A stretch of 51,895 bases of DNA from Acidobacteriota bacterium (GTDB lineage Bacteria > Acidobacteriota > Terriglobia > Terriglobales > Acidobacteriaceae): the NCBI GenBank assembly GCA_021781495.1, contig JAJXWS010000014.1, positions 1-51,895 of the forward strand. Reading direction: 5' to 3'. Under the pieces are notes generated by a model. The model saw only the letters and a list, made by a program, of their open reading frames with translations, was not told where the DNA came from and did not search any database. Numbering within the stretch: the first letter of the stretch is position 1; the number at the start of each line of letters is the position of its first letter. Positions 18,114 to 26,295 of this stretch are shown here, piece after piece. The position numbers and the translations under genes were made by a program.

Positions 18114-18436
18114 ACCGCTACATTCTCATCCGCCGACTCAGAGGGCCAGCCATTCTGCTGCTCATCGGGATTATTGCGTTGCTGCACCAGGTGAACCTGG
18201 CCCACTGGGGACTGTTTGTTCCGCTGCTCCTGATTCTGATTGGCGTGCTGAAGCTGGCCGAGAGGGCTGCCCTGGCCACGGCAAGCGATATTCCGCAGTA
18301 CCCCGGCTATCCCGGCGGATATCCGGGCTACCCATACGCGGGTGGCGCTCCGCAGGCACCGGCGCCGACGGGTACCTCCATCGTGCCCGCGCCGCCGCAG
18401 ACTCCGGATGAGGGAATGAAGGGAGGAGAGCTATGA
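18110..18436 (+). CDS. Small membrane protein, LiaI/LiaF transmembrane-like
   Basis: 108 aa. Two hydrophobic helices (GPAILLLIGIIALLHQV and WGLFVPLLLILIGVLKLAE) are separated by a short polar turn, the same pattern as the C-terminus of the preceding protein. The C-terminal third is Pro/Gly/Tyr-rich (PGYPGGYPGYPYAGG). It overlaps both neighbours through ATGA, so its translation is coupled to theirs. A shared ancestry with the preceding helix pair is plausible but not tested. Confidence 0.7.
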   Translation: MNRYILIRRLRGPAILLLIGIIALLHQVNLAHWGLFVPLLLILIGVLKLAERAALATASDIPQYPGYPGGYPGYPYAGGAPQAPAPTGTSIVPAPPQTPDEGMKGGEL

Positions 18437-20040
18437 GCAGCGTGCCTCCATCCACACCTCCGGGCGGGATGCCGCCCCCGTATGATCCGCGAACGCAGTG
18501 GCGGGTCTACCAGGATCAGCAGAAAGCCGCGTGGCGCTCGCAGCGCGATGCGTGGAAGGCGCAGCAGAAGGCATGGCGGGCGCGCGCCGAGGAGATGCGC
18601 GGGCCGCGAGTGTCCTCCGTGGTGGGCCCCATCATTCTCATCGCGGCCGGCGTCGTGGGATTGCTGCTCTACAGCGGCCGCATCTCTCCGGGAACCTTCT
18701 GGGGCTGGTACGGGCACTGGTGGCCGCTGCTGCTCATCCTTGCCGGGCTGGCGCTGCTGGGCGAGTGGGCGCTGGACCTGCGGCGCACCACGCCGGTGCG
18801 GCGCAGCTCAGGCTTTGTGGGCATCCTGATTCTGCTGGCCGTGGTCGGCCTCGCCGCGTCCAACTGGAACAGCGTCTGGGGTCCGATGCGCGCGCAGTGG
18901 GGCGACCAGGACGACAACTTCTTCAACATGCTCGGCCTGCCCGAGCATGACCTGGACCAGCCGGCAATCAGCATGCCGATTCCGGCCAGCGCCACCGTGC
19001 AGATTGAGAACCCGCGTGGAGACGTAAGCATAGCGGCCGGCGACGGAACGGAGATGCAGGTGCAGGCGCATGAGATTGCCTTTGCCAGCTCGGACGACGA
19101 TGCAAAGAAGATCTTCGATGCCGAGGCCGTCCATGCCACCGTAACCGGGAACGCCGTGCTGGTAAAGACCGACGGCAACAGCAGCGGCCGCGTTGACCTG
19201 ACCATCACCGTGCCAAAGACGGTGGCGGCAACGGTCAACTCCGGCCATGGCACGGTAACGGTAGCCGGGCTGGGCGCGGGCGCAAACGTCACCTCGTCGC
19301 ACGGCGATGTCCATCTGAACTCCATCCAGGGATCGGTGCAGGTGCATTTCTCCAGCAATCGCGGCGACTTCTCCGCGCACCAGATTGACGGCGACCTGAC
19401 CGCCGACGGCAACTGCAACGACGTCACCTTCTCTGAGATCAAGGGCAAGGTCACAATGAACGGCGAGATCTTCGGCGACGTTCACATGGAGATGATCGGC
19501 GGGCCGCTGCACGTGCACACGTCGGTGACGGAGCTGGAAGTGGCCTCGCTGCCGGGCGATCTCACCCTCAACTCGGACGATCTGCGGGTCACGCAGGGCA
19601 AGGGCCTGGTGCGCGTGGTAACGCATGCCAAGGACGTGGACCTGAGCCAGATCGCGGGCGACACCTACGTGGAAGACCGCGACGGCCGTATCGCCGTGGC
19701 TCCGGCGGGCAGCTTTGCGGTGGAGGCCAAGAACCGCAAGGGCGACGTGGAGGTGACGCTGCCGCCCAATGCGCAGGTAAACGTGGAAGGCAACGCGCGC
19801 AACGGAGACATTGTGACGGACTTTCCGCTGTCGGTAACGGGAGCGGAGAACAAGACCGTGAGCGGCCGCATCGGCGCCGGTGGACCCCGCGTGTATGTGA
19901 GCGCGGAGAACGGCGATGTACGCATCAAGCGCGGCTCGGACGTGGGCAGCCTTCCGCCCTTGCCGCCCGTTCCGCCGCAACCCAACGCGCCGCATCTGAA
20001 GGCGCCCAGGGGAACGCCAACCCAGCCGGTAACGCAATAG
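18433..20040 (+). CDS. DUF4097 beta-helix protein with LiaF-like membrane region
   Basis: 535 aa. Residues 1-55 are polar, with a charged helix (DPRTQWRVYQDQQKAAW). Three hydrophobic segments follow between about 58 and 145 (VVGPIILIAAGVVGLLLYSG, WPLLLILAGLALLGEWAL, GFVGILILLAVVGLAA). From about 185 to 495 the protein is a regular series of short beta strands with Gly/Asp turns (IENPRGDVSIAAGDG, VNSGHGTVTVAGLGAG, SSHGDVHLNSIQG), typical of the DUF4097 parallel beta-helix. The start overlaps the preceding stop as ATGA. It ends the operon, just before a terminator. The repeat domain probably faces the envelope; ligand unknown. Confidence 0.85.
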   Translation: MSSVPPSTPPGGMPPPYDPRTQWRVYQDQQKAAWRSQRDAWKAQQKAWRARAEEMRGPRVSSVVGPIILIAAGVVGLLLYSGRISPGTFWGWYGHWWPLLLILAGLALLGEWALDLRRTTPVRRSSGFVGILILLAVVGLAASNWNSVWGPMRAQWGDQDDNFFNMLGLPEHDLDQPAISMPIPASATVQIENPRGDVSIAAGDGTEMQVQAHEIAFASSDDDAKKIFDAEAVHATVTGNAVLVKTDGNSSGRVDLTITVPKTVAATVNSGHGTVTVAGLGAGANVTSSHGDVHLNSIQGSVQVHFSSNRGDFSAHQIDGDLTADGNCNDVTFSEIKGKVTMNGEIFGDVHMEMIGGPLHVHTSVTELEVASLPGDLTLNSDDLRVTQGKGLVRVVTHAKDVDLSQIAGDTYVEDRDGRIAVAPAGSFAVEAKNRKGDVEVTLPPNAQVNVEGNARNGDIVTDFPLSVTGAENKTVSGRIGAGGPRVYVSAENGDVRIKRGSDVGSLPPLPPVPPQPNAPHLKAPRGTPTQPVTQ

Positions 20041-20061
20041 GCAACAGCCTGCAACAAAAAC

Positions 20062-20092
20062 GAGGCGCGGAGGGGTCCCCTTCCGCGCCTTA
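20062..20092 (+). terminator. Terminator of the ECF-sigma operon
   Basis: AGGCGCGGA and the matching TCCGCGCCT form a long stem around GGGG/CCCC, followed by the T-rich TTATTCGTTGT. It lies 22 bases after the DUF4097 gene. Confidence 0.75.
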
Positions 20093-20130
20093 TTCGTTGT
20101 AAGCTCCTGTGGCGGGGGCTGGTGCACGGC

Positions 20131-20760
20131 ATGGAGACGCCAATCAGCGTAATCACGGTGGAGCGGGAGTACGGATCGCGGGGCGGCGAGTTCGCCCACG
20201 AGCTGGCGGCCACGCTGGGCTGGCGGCTGCTGGACGCCGAGCTGGTGACAGGCGCGGCGAAGGCGGCCGGGGTCGATCCGGAGATGGCCCGGCAGTTCGA
20301 CGAGCGGCTGGACCCGTGGTACTACCGCTACGGCAAGGTCTTCTGGCAGGAGTCGGTGTACCCGATGACGGGGCTGTCGGAGGCGCAGGTATTCGACTCC
20401 GAGCGGATGCTGTCGCTGATGCGGCAGCAGATTGTGCAGGCGGCCAGCGAGGGCCACTGCGTGCTGGTGGGGCGCGGGTCAGCGTGCGCGCTGGGCCAGC
20501 AGCCGGGGTGCTTTCACGTCTTTGTGTATGCCACCGCCAGGGCCAAGCGCAGGTGGTTTGCGCAGACGTTTCCCAAGCAGGCAGAGCAGGCTGACCAGTT
20601 GCTCGCGGCCTTCGACAAGCGCCGCGCGGCCGTCATTCGCCAGTTTTATCAGCAGGACTGGTGCGCGCGCGGGCTGTATCACCTGCTGCTGAACTCTGAG
20701 ATGGGCATGCAGGCCATGATCGCCGCAACCCGCGGAGCGGCAGGGCTCCAGGACTGTTAG
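20131..20760 (+). CDS. Cytidylate-kinase-like P-loop protein
   Basis: 209 aa from ATG at 20131, three residues after an alternative ATG at 20122. It opens with ISVITVEREYGSRGG, the altered P-loop (G-S-R-G-G in place of GxxGxGK) seen in the cytidylate_kin2 family, then LGWRLLDAELV. VLVGRGSAC and ARAKRRWF match later family positions. Substrate is uncertain; true CMP kinase activity should not be assumed. Its last four bases overlap the end of the opposing alr gene. Confidence 0.75.
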   Translation: METPISVITVEREYGSRGGEFAHELAATLGWRLLDAELVTGAAKAAGVDPEMARQFDERLDPWYYRYGKVFWQESVYPMTGLSEAQVFDSERMLSLMRQQIVQAASEGHCVLVGRGSACALGQQPGCFHVFVYATARAKRRWFAQTFPKQAEQADQLLAAFDKRRAAVIRQFYQQDWCARGLYHLLLNSEMGMQAMIAATRGAAGLQDC

Positions 20761-21938
20761 ACCGGCACGCGCTCCACGCGCGGACCGATCCGGGTAAAGA
20801 CCTCCCACGGAATGGTGCCCGAGGCCTCCGCGTGGTCAAAGGCAGAGATGGTCTGGTCGCCCTGCGTGCCCAGAACCACCACCTCATCGCCGGACTCCAC
20901 GCCGGGAATCTCCGTAACGTCCACGACGCACTGGTCCATGCTGATCCGCCCCACCAGCGGCGCCCGCTGCCCGCGTACCAACAGGCTTAGGTGATTGCCC
21001 AGGCCTCGCGCCAGGCCGTCCGCATAGCCCACGGCCAGCAGCGCCACGCGCATCGGCTCCGTGGCAACAAACGTGCCGTTGTAGCCCACCACCGCGCCGG
21101 CGGAAATGGAGCGCACGCCCACCACGCGAGTCTTCCACGCAAGCACCGGGCGCAGCTGCTGGCGGGCCGCGTGCAGCGTGGGCGGCTCCTCCGGCTGGAA
21201 CGCCGGGTCGTACTTTGGCGGAAGCCCATAAAGCGCAAGGCCGGGGCGGATGAGCGCCTGCATGCCGCGCTCTGCCGCCAGCGCGGCAATAGCCGCCGCA
21301 TCGCCCGCCAGCAGCGCGGCGGAGTTGCCCACGTTCAGCCACTCGGCCTGCAGCCCCGCGTCATGGATGCGGTCAAGCGCCTGGTGCGTGAGGCCGAGCT
21401 GGGCCTGCGTCACGCGGCCATCGGCCTCGTCCGCGGCAAACAGATGGGTCATCACGCCCTCCAGCCGGAGCGGCGAGCTGGCGTTGAACCGGGCAAGAAT
21501 CGCAGCAAGGTCGGCGGGTTGAACACCCTGGCGGCTCATGCCCGTGTCGAGCTCAAGATGCACGGGCAGCGCCTGCGCGCCGGATGCGCGCGCGGCAGCC
21601 TCCAGCTCGTCCAGATGCCACGGCTCCCACACAACCGGCGTGAGCCGGTGGCGAAGGACGTCCGCAGCCTGGCCGGGGAAGACGCCGCCGATAACAAGAA
21701 TGCGAGTCTGCGGACAGACAGCGCGGGCGGCCACGCCCTCTTCCACGCTGGTAACGCCCAGCCACTGCGCGCCGCCGCGCACCACGGCTGGAGCGCAAAG
21801 GCTGAGCGAGTGGCCGTAGGCATCGGCCTTCACAATGGCGAGCAGCTGCGCGTGCGGAGCCGCAAGCGCGGCCAGAAAACGAGTGTTGTCCTCAAGGGCG
21901 CGGGTATTGATTTCAACCCAGCAGGGGCGAGTTGGCAT
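20757..21938 (-). CDS. alr: Alanine racemase
   Basis: 393 aa from ATG at 21938. The PLP-binding motif LLAIVKADAYGH is at about residues 33-44, with the lysine of VKADAYG forming the Schiff base. The opposite-face tyrosine lies in VVGYNGTFVA, and GRISMDQCVVDVT is the third conserved block. The enzyme interconverts L- and D-alanine for peptidoglycan. The open frame continues far upstream but that part is antisense to the symporter gene. The stop overlaps that of the kinase-like gene on the other strand by three to four bases. Confidence 0.94.
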   Translation of the reverse strand: MPTRPCWVEINTRALEDNTRFLAALAAPHAQLLAIVKADAYGHSLSLCAPAVVRGGAQWLGVTSVEEGVAARAVCPQTRILVIGGVFPGQAADVLRHRLTPVVWEPWHLDELEAAARASGAQALPVHLELDTGMSRQGVQPADLAAILARFNASSPLRLEGVMTHLFAADEADGRVTQAQLGLTHQALDRIHDAGLQAEWLNVGNSAALLAGDAAAIAALAAERGMQALIRPGLALYGLPPKYDPAFQPEEPPTLHAARQQLRPVLAWKTRVVGVRSISAGAVVGYNGTFVATEPMRVALLAVGYADGLARGLGNHLSLLVRGQRAPLVGRISMDQCVVDVTEIPGVESGDEVVVLGTQGDQTISAFDHAEASGTIPWEVFTRIGPRVERVPV

Positions 21939-21985
21939 CGGGCTGTCCAATCCCCAGTGTAGGGCATTCCTGCGGGAGCACGGCC

Positions 21986-23458
21986 CTAATCGTGGAACTG
22001 CGCCAGCTGCTCCGGCGTGGGCGCGGGAGTAAAGCGGCTCACTACAATCATGGCAAGCACAGCCACAAACAGCGCGGGAAAGATGGCGTCGCGCTGGGCC
22101 AGCAGCGGCGGAAACAGCGCCTTCACGCCGGGCGCATCCCAGGCAAGCGTGACAACGGTGCCCGCCCCGATAGCGGCAACCGCGCCCCATGCCGTAACGC
22201 GCCGCGAGTAGAAGGCTGCAAGCACCACGGGCGTGAGCGCGGCAGAGTAGATGGTGTACGCCCACAGCATCTTCTCCAGAATGCTCTCCGCATAGACGGC
22301 CTGATAAAGCGCCCAGCAGCCAAGCAGAACCACGGCCAGCCGCGAGACGATGAGGACGCGCTTGTTGGAGGCACCCGGCGCAACGTAGCGCACGAAGACG
22401 TCGTGAATGAGATTCGTCGCCGGCGAAAACAGGTAGTTCGACGCCGTGGAGATGACCTTGGCAAAAACGGCGCCCAGCAGAAGCGCGCCCATCAGCGCCG
22501 GCAGGCCATGGCGCGCGGTGTACGGAATGATCTCGCGCGGATGAAGAGCGACCTCTCCCGTCGGATAGAGAGCGCGGCCAAAGACGGCGATGGCCACAAT
22601 GAGCGTCTCCAGAAGCAGCGTGCCGGCAATCCAGCCGATCACGGAGACGCGCGCATCGCGCTCGGACTTGGCCGAGAAGAACTTCTGGTACATGACCTGG
22701 TTGCCGAGCATCAGCAACAGCGTCGGCACCAGGAACTCCAGCGCGCGCACCAGCCCCATGCCGGCAGACTGCTGCACGCCCTGCGCGTTCAGCGCGAAGT
22801 TGCCGAAGAGCTGGAAGTACTGGGGCGGAAGCGCTGCGTGCAGGCCAGTCCAGCCTCCCGCCTGATAGTAGAGATACGGCGTGGCCAGGATGCAGATCAC
22901 GGTAACGAGCGACCCGATGGCCGCATCCATATAGGCCACTGAGGACATGCCCGCCAGCGCCGTGGTGACGATGACAAACGCCGCGATGATGAAGGTGCCC
23001 AGCTGCGAGGTCACTTCGTCGGGAAAGATAAGATGCAGCACGTCGCCGCCGCCCTTGAACTGATAGCTGGTGATGCCCACGTAGGCAAACAGGATGGCGA
23101 AGGTTCCCAGCACGCGCGCGGCCTGGTTGTAGCGCGCTTCCAGCAGGTCGGGCAGGGTGAACTGAGCAAACTTGCGGGCTCGCGGCGCAATAAAGTAGAT
23201 GAGCAGCAGACCGAGCCAGCCGCCCGCGGGCTGCCACAGGGCGGCAAAGCCGTTGCGATAGGCGTTCTCAGCCCCGGCAAACAGCGAGCCGGCGCCGATC
23301 CACGAGGTGAGCAGCGTCAGCACCAGGACCACCGCCGGCAGTGAGCGCCCGGCCACAAGGTAGTCGGCCTTGGTCTTCACGCGCGTGGTGCGATAGAGCG
23401 CAACGGCAAGCAGGGCCACAACAATGATAGCCAGAACAAAAACATACAGTTGGGACAT
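21986..23458 (-). CDS. Sodium:solute symporter family transporter
   Basis: 490 aa from ATG at 23458, which is preceded by GAGGAG; the longer frame to 23602 covers the tRNA gene. About 13 membrane helices are apparent. Family features are the N-terminal LTLLTSWIGAGSLFAGAENAY (sodium-site region), GGWLGLLLIYF and the conserved AKVISTASNYLFSPATNLIHD in the later helices. The SSS family couples Na+ entry to uptake of sugars, proline, pantothenate or other solutes; the solute here is unknown. It lies 47 bases upstream of alr and in the same direction. Confidence 0.88.
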   Translation of the reverse strand: MSQLYVFVLAIIVVALLAVALYRTTRVKTKADYLVAGRSLPAVVLVLTLLTSWIGAGSLFAGAENAYRNGFAALWQPAGGWLGLLLIYFIAPRARKFAQFTLPDLLEARYNQAARVLGTFAILFAYVGITSYQFKGGGDVLHLIFPDEVTSQLGTFIIAAFVIVTTALAGMSSVAYMDAAIGSLVTVICILATPYLYYQAGGWTGLHAALPPQYFQLFGNFALNAQGVQQSAGMGLVRALEFLVPTLLLMLGNQVMYQKFFSAKSERDARVSVIGWIAGTLLLETLIVAIAVFGRALYPTGEVALHPREIIPYTARHGLPALMGALLLGAVFAKVISTASNYLFSPATNLIHDVFVRYVAPGASNKRVLIVSRLAVVLLGCWALYQAVYAESILEKMLWAYTIYSAALTPVVLAAFYSRRVTAWGAVAAIGAGTVVTLAWDAPGVKALFPPLLAQRDAIFPALFVAVLAMIVVSRFTPAPTPEQLAQFHD

Positions 23459-23531
23459 CCGCGTGGCTCCTCGACGGTGCTGGAGAGACTGGAAGCAGTG
23501 TATCGGAAAAGCGGCACAGGCCGGGCCGCCA

Positions 23532-23560
23532 TTGACCCTGCGGAGCACTGTTGCTAGACT
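23532..23560 (+). promoter_or_regulatory. Promoter of the initiator tRNA gene
   Basis: TTGACC (23532-23537), 17 bases, then TAGACT (23555-23560), a near-consensus sigma-70 pair. The expected start site falls at about 23566-23568, the first bases of the mature tRNA, so the primary transcript may have almost no 5' leader. Confidence 0.7.
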
Positions 23561-23565
23561 GTAAA

Positions 23566-23643
<78 letters not shown>

Positions 23644-23716
23644 ATCTTTCAATCACTTACAAGATTTGATCGCTCCCGGCAAGTCCCCGTTATCCCCCAA
23701 TAGGAATGGCTGCAAT

Positions 23717-24898
23717 TTACTGTAGCGTCGCAGATGCCTGTCTTGTGGCAGAGTTCTGCGAGTTGGGGCCAAATACCAGCCCTACAACCTGGCTGTTTGC
23801 TTGGCGTTTGGTTTCCGTCATGGCCCGCCCGTAGACATTCATCGTCGTCTGGATCGAAGCGTGACGCATTAGTTCCTGTTGCACCTTCATTGGAGCACCC
23901 GTCTCGTCGAGCCAGGAGCGGTAGGTGTGGCGGAAAGTGTGCCACCCAATGTCCTCTCCCAGTTTGGCGAGTTTTGCAGCTCGCTTGATCTGCGACTTCT
24001 GCAAGCTCTCCTGGTGGTAGGGTCTTCCAGTGACAGGGTTGGCAAAAACCCAATCTTCATCTCTCGGAAAGATTGAAGCGGAACGCCACTGCATCAGCGC
24101 CTCTGCCAGACGGGCATCAAGCGGAACATCGTCTCTTGAGTATTCCGTCTTCACGTCGTCCACCCTTCCACCCACCACGCTTCTCTGGACCAAAACGGAG
24201 CGCTGCTCGAAATTGAAATCGCCCCATTGCAAGCCCAGAATCTCGCTTACGCGAAGGCCCAGGCACTGCGCTACCAACACCATCGTTCGGTAAGGTTCGC
24301 CCAAATGCTTGAGCAGTTCAAAGAACTCGTCCACGTCGAGAACCCGTGGCCGCTTGAGCCGCTTGCTTCCATTCTTCACGCGCACCAGAGAGACAGGGTT
24401 CTTGCCGAGTTCGATAATGCCCCACCGCTCCGCACACTTGAAGACCAGGTGCATGATTCCCCGTACATGAGTCTTTGACTTTGGGGCCAGCGGCAAATCG
24501 CGCAACCACTGTTCCATCGCCATCGGCTTCAGCTTATCCACGGGGTGTTCTCCCCAACGTGGGCGGATGTGGACTCGGATGTTCGACAAGTGCGATTTCC
24601 GAGTCGAGTAACGCTCCGAGAGTTCCTGCTCGATATACCGGTCGAGCAAGGCTCCAAAAGACACCGCCTCCACTTCCGCGCGTGGAGATTCTTCGTTGAG
24701 TCGAAGAAGAAGAGCTTGCGTGGCTTTCCGTGCTTGGGTCTCCGTTGTGAGCACACCGCGATCACCAAGGATCACGCTTTGCCGTTTACGCTTCCCCTGA
24801 GAATCCGTTTCGTAATAGCGGAACTCCCACACGTCCGGTCCGCGCTCGCGCTTCCTCAACCGCAGACTTCCATATTGATACCGTGTCCGAACTAGCAA
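23717..24898 (-). CDS. int: Tyrosine recombinase (phage-type integrase)
   Basis: 393 aa from TTG at 24898, chosen because AGAGGAG lies just upstream; the frame is open to 25117 but that part runs through the excisionase gene. The N-terminus (YQYGSLRLRKRERGPDVWEF) is an arm-binding type domain and a core-binding domain follows (SFGALLDRYIEQELSERYST). The catalytic residues are visible: R in QCLGLRVSEILGLQWGD, H-x-x-R in WHTFRHTYRSWLDETG, the next H in ELMRHASIQTTMNVYG and Y in that last motif. It recombines the tRNA site with the circular element. It ends 74 bases from attL. Confidence 0.93.
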   Translation of the reverse strand: MLVRTRYQYGSLRLRKRERGPDVWEFRYYETDSQGKRKRQSVILGDRGVLTTETQARKATQALLLRLNEESPRAEVEAVSFGALLDRYIEQELSERYSTRKSHLSNIRVHIRPRWGEHPVDKLKPMAMEQWLRDLPLAPKSKTHVRGIMHLVFKCAERWGIIELGKNPVSLVRVKNGSKRLKRPRVLDVDEFFELLKHLGEPYRTMVLVAQCLGLRVSEILGLQWGDFNFEQRSVLVQRSVVGGRVDDVKTEYSRDDVPLDARLAEALMQWRSASIFPRDEDWVFANPVTGRPYHQESLQKSQIKRAAKLAKLGEDIGWHTFRHTYRSWLDETGAPMKVQQELMRHASIQTTMNVYGRAMTETKRQANSQVVGLVFGPNSQNSATRQASATLQ

Positions 24899-24944
24899 GG
24901 GTTGATCTCCTCTCTGGTTACGGGCACGAGTGGCTACTTTCAGC

Positions 24945-25166
24945 CTACTGTGCCTGGTCGTCGTCGTCGAGTGGTTCGATCCTCGTGCCGGATCGATACA
25001 GATCGGACGCCCGGAAGCGCCACAGCTTGCCGACACGGACGCCGTGAACGATTCCATTTCGTGCGTACCGCTGAAGTGTTTTTGGGTGAACTTGAATGAT
25101 GGCTGCTGCCCGATCACTGTCCAGCAGCGGTTCGAATGAAATGGGAGAATGAGGGGAATCGAACAT
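24945..25166 (-). CDS. Excisionase-like helix-turn-helix protein (AlpA/HTH_17 type)
   Basis: 73 aa from ATG at 25166 (a longer frame starts at 25205). Residues 12-60 form a MerR-like winged helix: LLDSDRAAAIIQVHPKTLQR, then YARNGIVHGVRVGKLWRFRASDL. This is the HTH_17 pattern of excisionases and AlpA regulators. It stops 46 bases before the integrase start on the same strand, the usual xis-int arrangement. It may direct excision or control integrase expression. Confidence 0.8.
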   Translation of the reverse strand: MFDSPHSPISFEPLLDSDRAAAIIQVHPKTLQRYARNGIVHGVRVGKLWRFRASDLYRSGTRIEPLDDDDQAQ

Positions 25167-25403
25167 GGTTCGCACGCTCCTTACCACCACAATGTGTGGG
25201 GCCAAGGAGCACTGTCAACCCACCGCTTGGGGCGGATTTTCATTCTCATCGATGCGGCGCGCGAAGCAAAAGCGAACGGTTGGGTACAGTAAGTGCATAG
25301 AGGTGCACCATTGTCATTCTTTGGCACTCATTGTCCTCGTGGATTTTCGATCTCACAAAAACGAAATTAGTTTCGGACCTCTATTCCACTAGACAAATCC
25401 CGC

Positions 25404-25540
25404 TGGCATTCCCCGGATTGCAGCAGCATAGCCGAGGCGCGGGCGGTGTCAAGGGCGGCTGCGCCGCCGCTCACGCGGTCGTGACCCTTGACCCCGCCCT
25501 CTCCGCCTCGGCACACAATCCTAATATCCGGGGAATGTCA
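25404..25540. repeat. 137-bp nested palindrome within the element
   Basis: Three paired blocks are nested around a loop. Outer: CATTCCCCGGA (25407-25417) with TCCGGGGAATG (25527-25537). Middle: GCCGAGGCG (25431-25439) with CGCCTCGGC (25504-25512). Inner: GGGCGGTGTCAAGGG (25441-25455) with CCCTTGACCCCGCCC (25485-25499), one mismatch. The loop holds another hairpin, GGCGGC-TGC-GCCGCC (25454-25468). It lies in the gap between the excisionase gene and the broken DUF5677 gene. Candidate roles are transfer origin, single-strand origin, or structured RNA; none is shown. Confidence 0.8.
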
Positions 25541-25561
25541 GTTTCTTTCGTGCCGCACCCG

Positions 25562-26231
25562 TCATGATTCAACGCCGACTCGGGAGGCGCGTCCTTTCCA
25601 AACGTCGAGAAAGTCTTGAGAACAGGTTTGCAGCTTTTCCCTCAGGCCGGGTACGGAGAATCGCTCCTCCTGGACTTCAAGCACGTGGAGGATGACATTA
25701 TGAGCGGTGACCAACACGGAGTCAGCCTCTCTTCTCTGAGCCGTGGGAACGAAGGTAAACCCACCGCCGTCAAGTGGAGCAAGCCGCGATGTGAGAGATG
25801 CGACGTTGCTGTGAGCGTGAATTAGTGGGGTGTAATAGGCGGGAACGATCAATGTCCCGAGCCCGCCGCTACGCTCTGCCATCGTGGCGAAATCCAGCTT
25901 GCTCCACGTGTGATTCAACCTCTTCGTTCCACATTTCCTGCAATCCGTAATCATGAAGCGATTCTTGACCCTCTGGAATCGCTCTTCGACCTACCCCGTA
26001 GCCATTCGAACAAAGCAGAAAAACCTCAGAGAAATCCTCACAACAGAGTCTTCCATAACCGAATACAAATTTCTCGATGGGTTCGCTGCGCGTCAGGGTA
26101 CGCAGGAATGCAGTATCCAGCGCCTCCCGCAGGTGGGGGTATCGCTCAAGGAACATACGATGACGCGCCTCGAAATCTTGCCACTCTGCGGGAATCCCAG
26201 CGATGAACGAGTATCCCTGCGTGTCCGCCAT
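25562..26231 (-). pseudogene. Broken DUF5677 family gene
   Basis: Two overlapping frames carry the two ends of one family. The N-terminal half (26231 to about 25990) reads into LCSNGYGVG, where DUF5677 proteins normally continue with about 60 residues. The C-terminal half is in another frame (about 25990 to 25562): EERFQRVKNRFMITDCRKCG, TKRLNHTWSKLDFATMAERS and then AYYTPLIHAHSNVASLTSRL. A TAG lies in the second frame right at the joint. The pattern fits an internal deletion plus frameshift. Family match is from memory of its conserved blocks. The function of DUF5677 is unknown. Confidence 0.65.
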
Positions 26232-26295
26232 CAGATCACCATGCTCCCATTTCAGTCAGCCTCACCGTGCAACCGAAGTTGTCAGTGCATTGGCT

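Noticed and set aside
18808..20457. 549-aa minus-strand frame
   Set aside because: Antisense to the DUF4097 gene; its repetitiveness mirrors the beta-helix repeats.
20757..23237. 826-aa frame as one long alanine racemase
   Set aside because: The racemase begins at 21938; the upstream part is an out-of-frame reading of the symporter gene.
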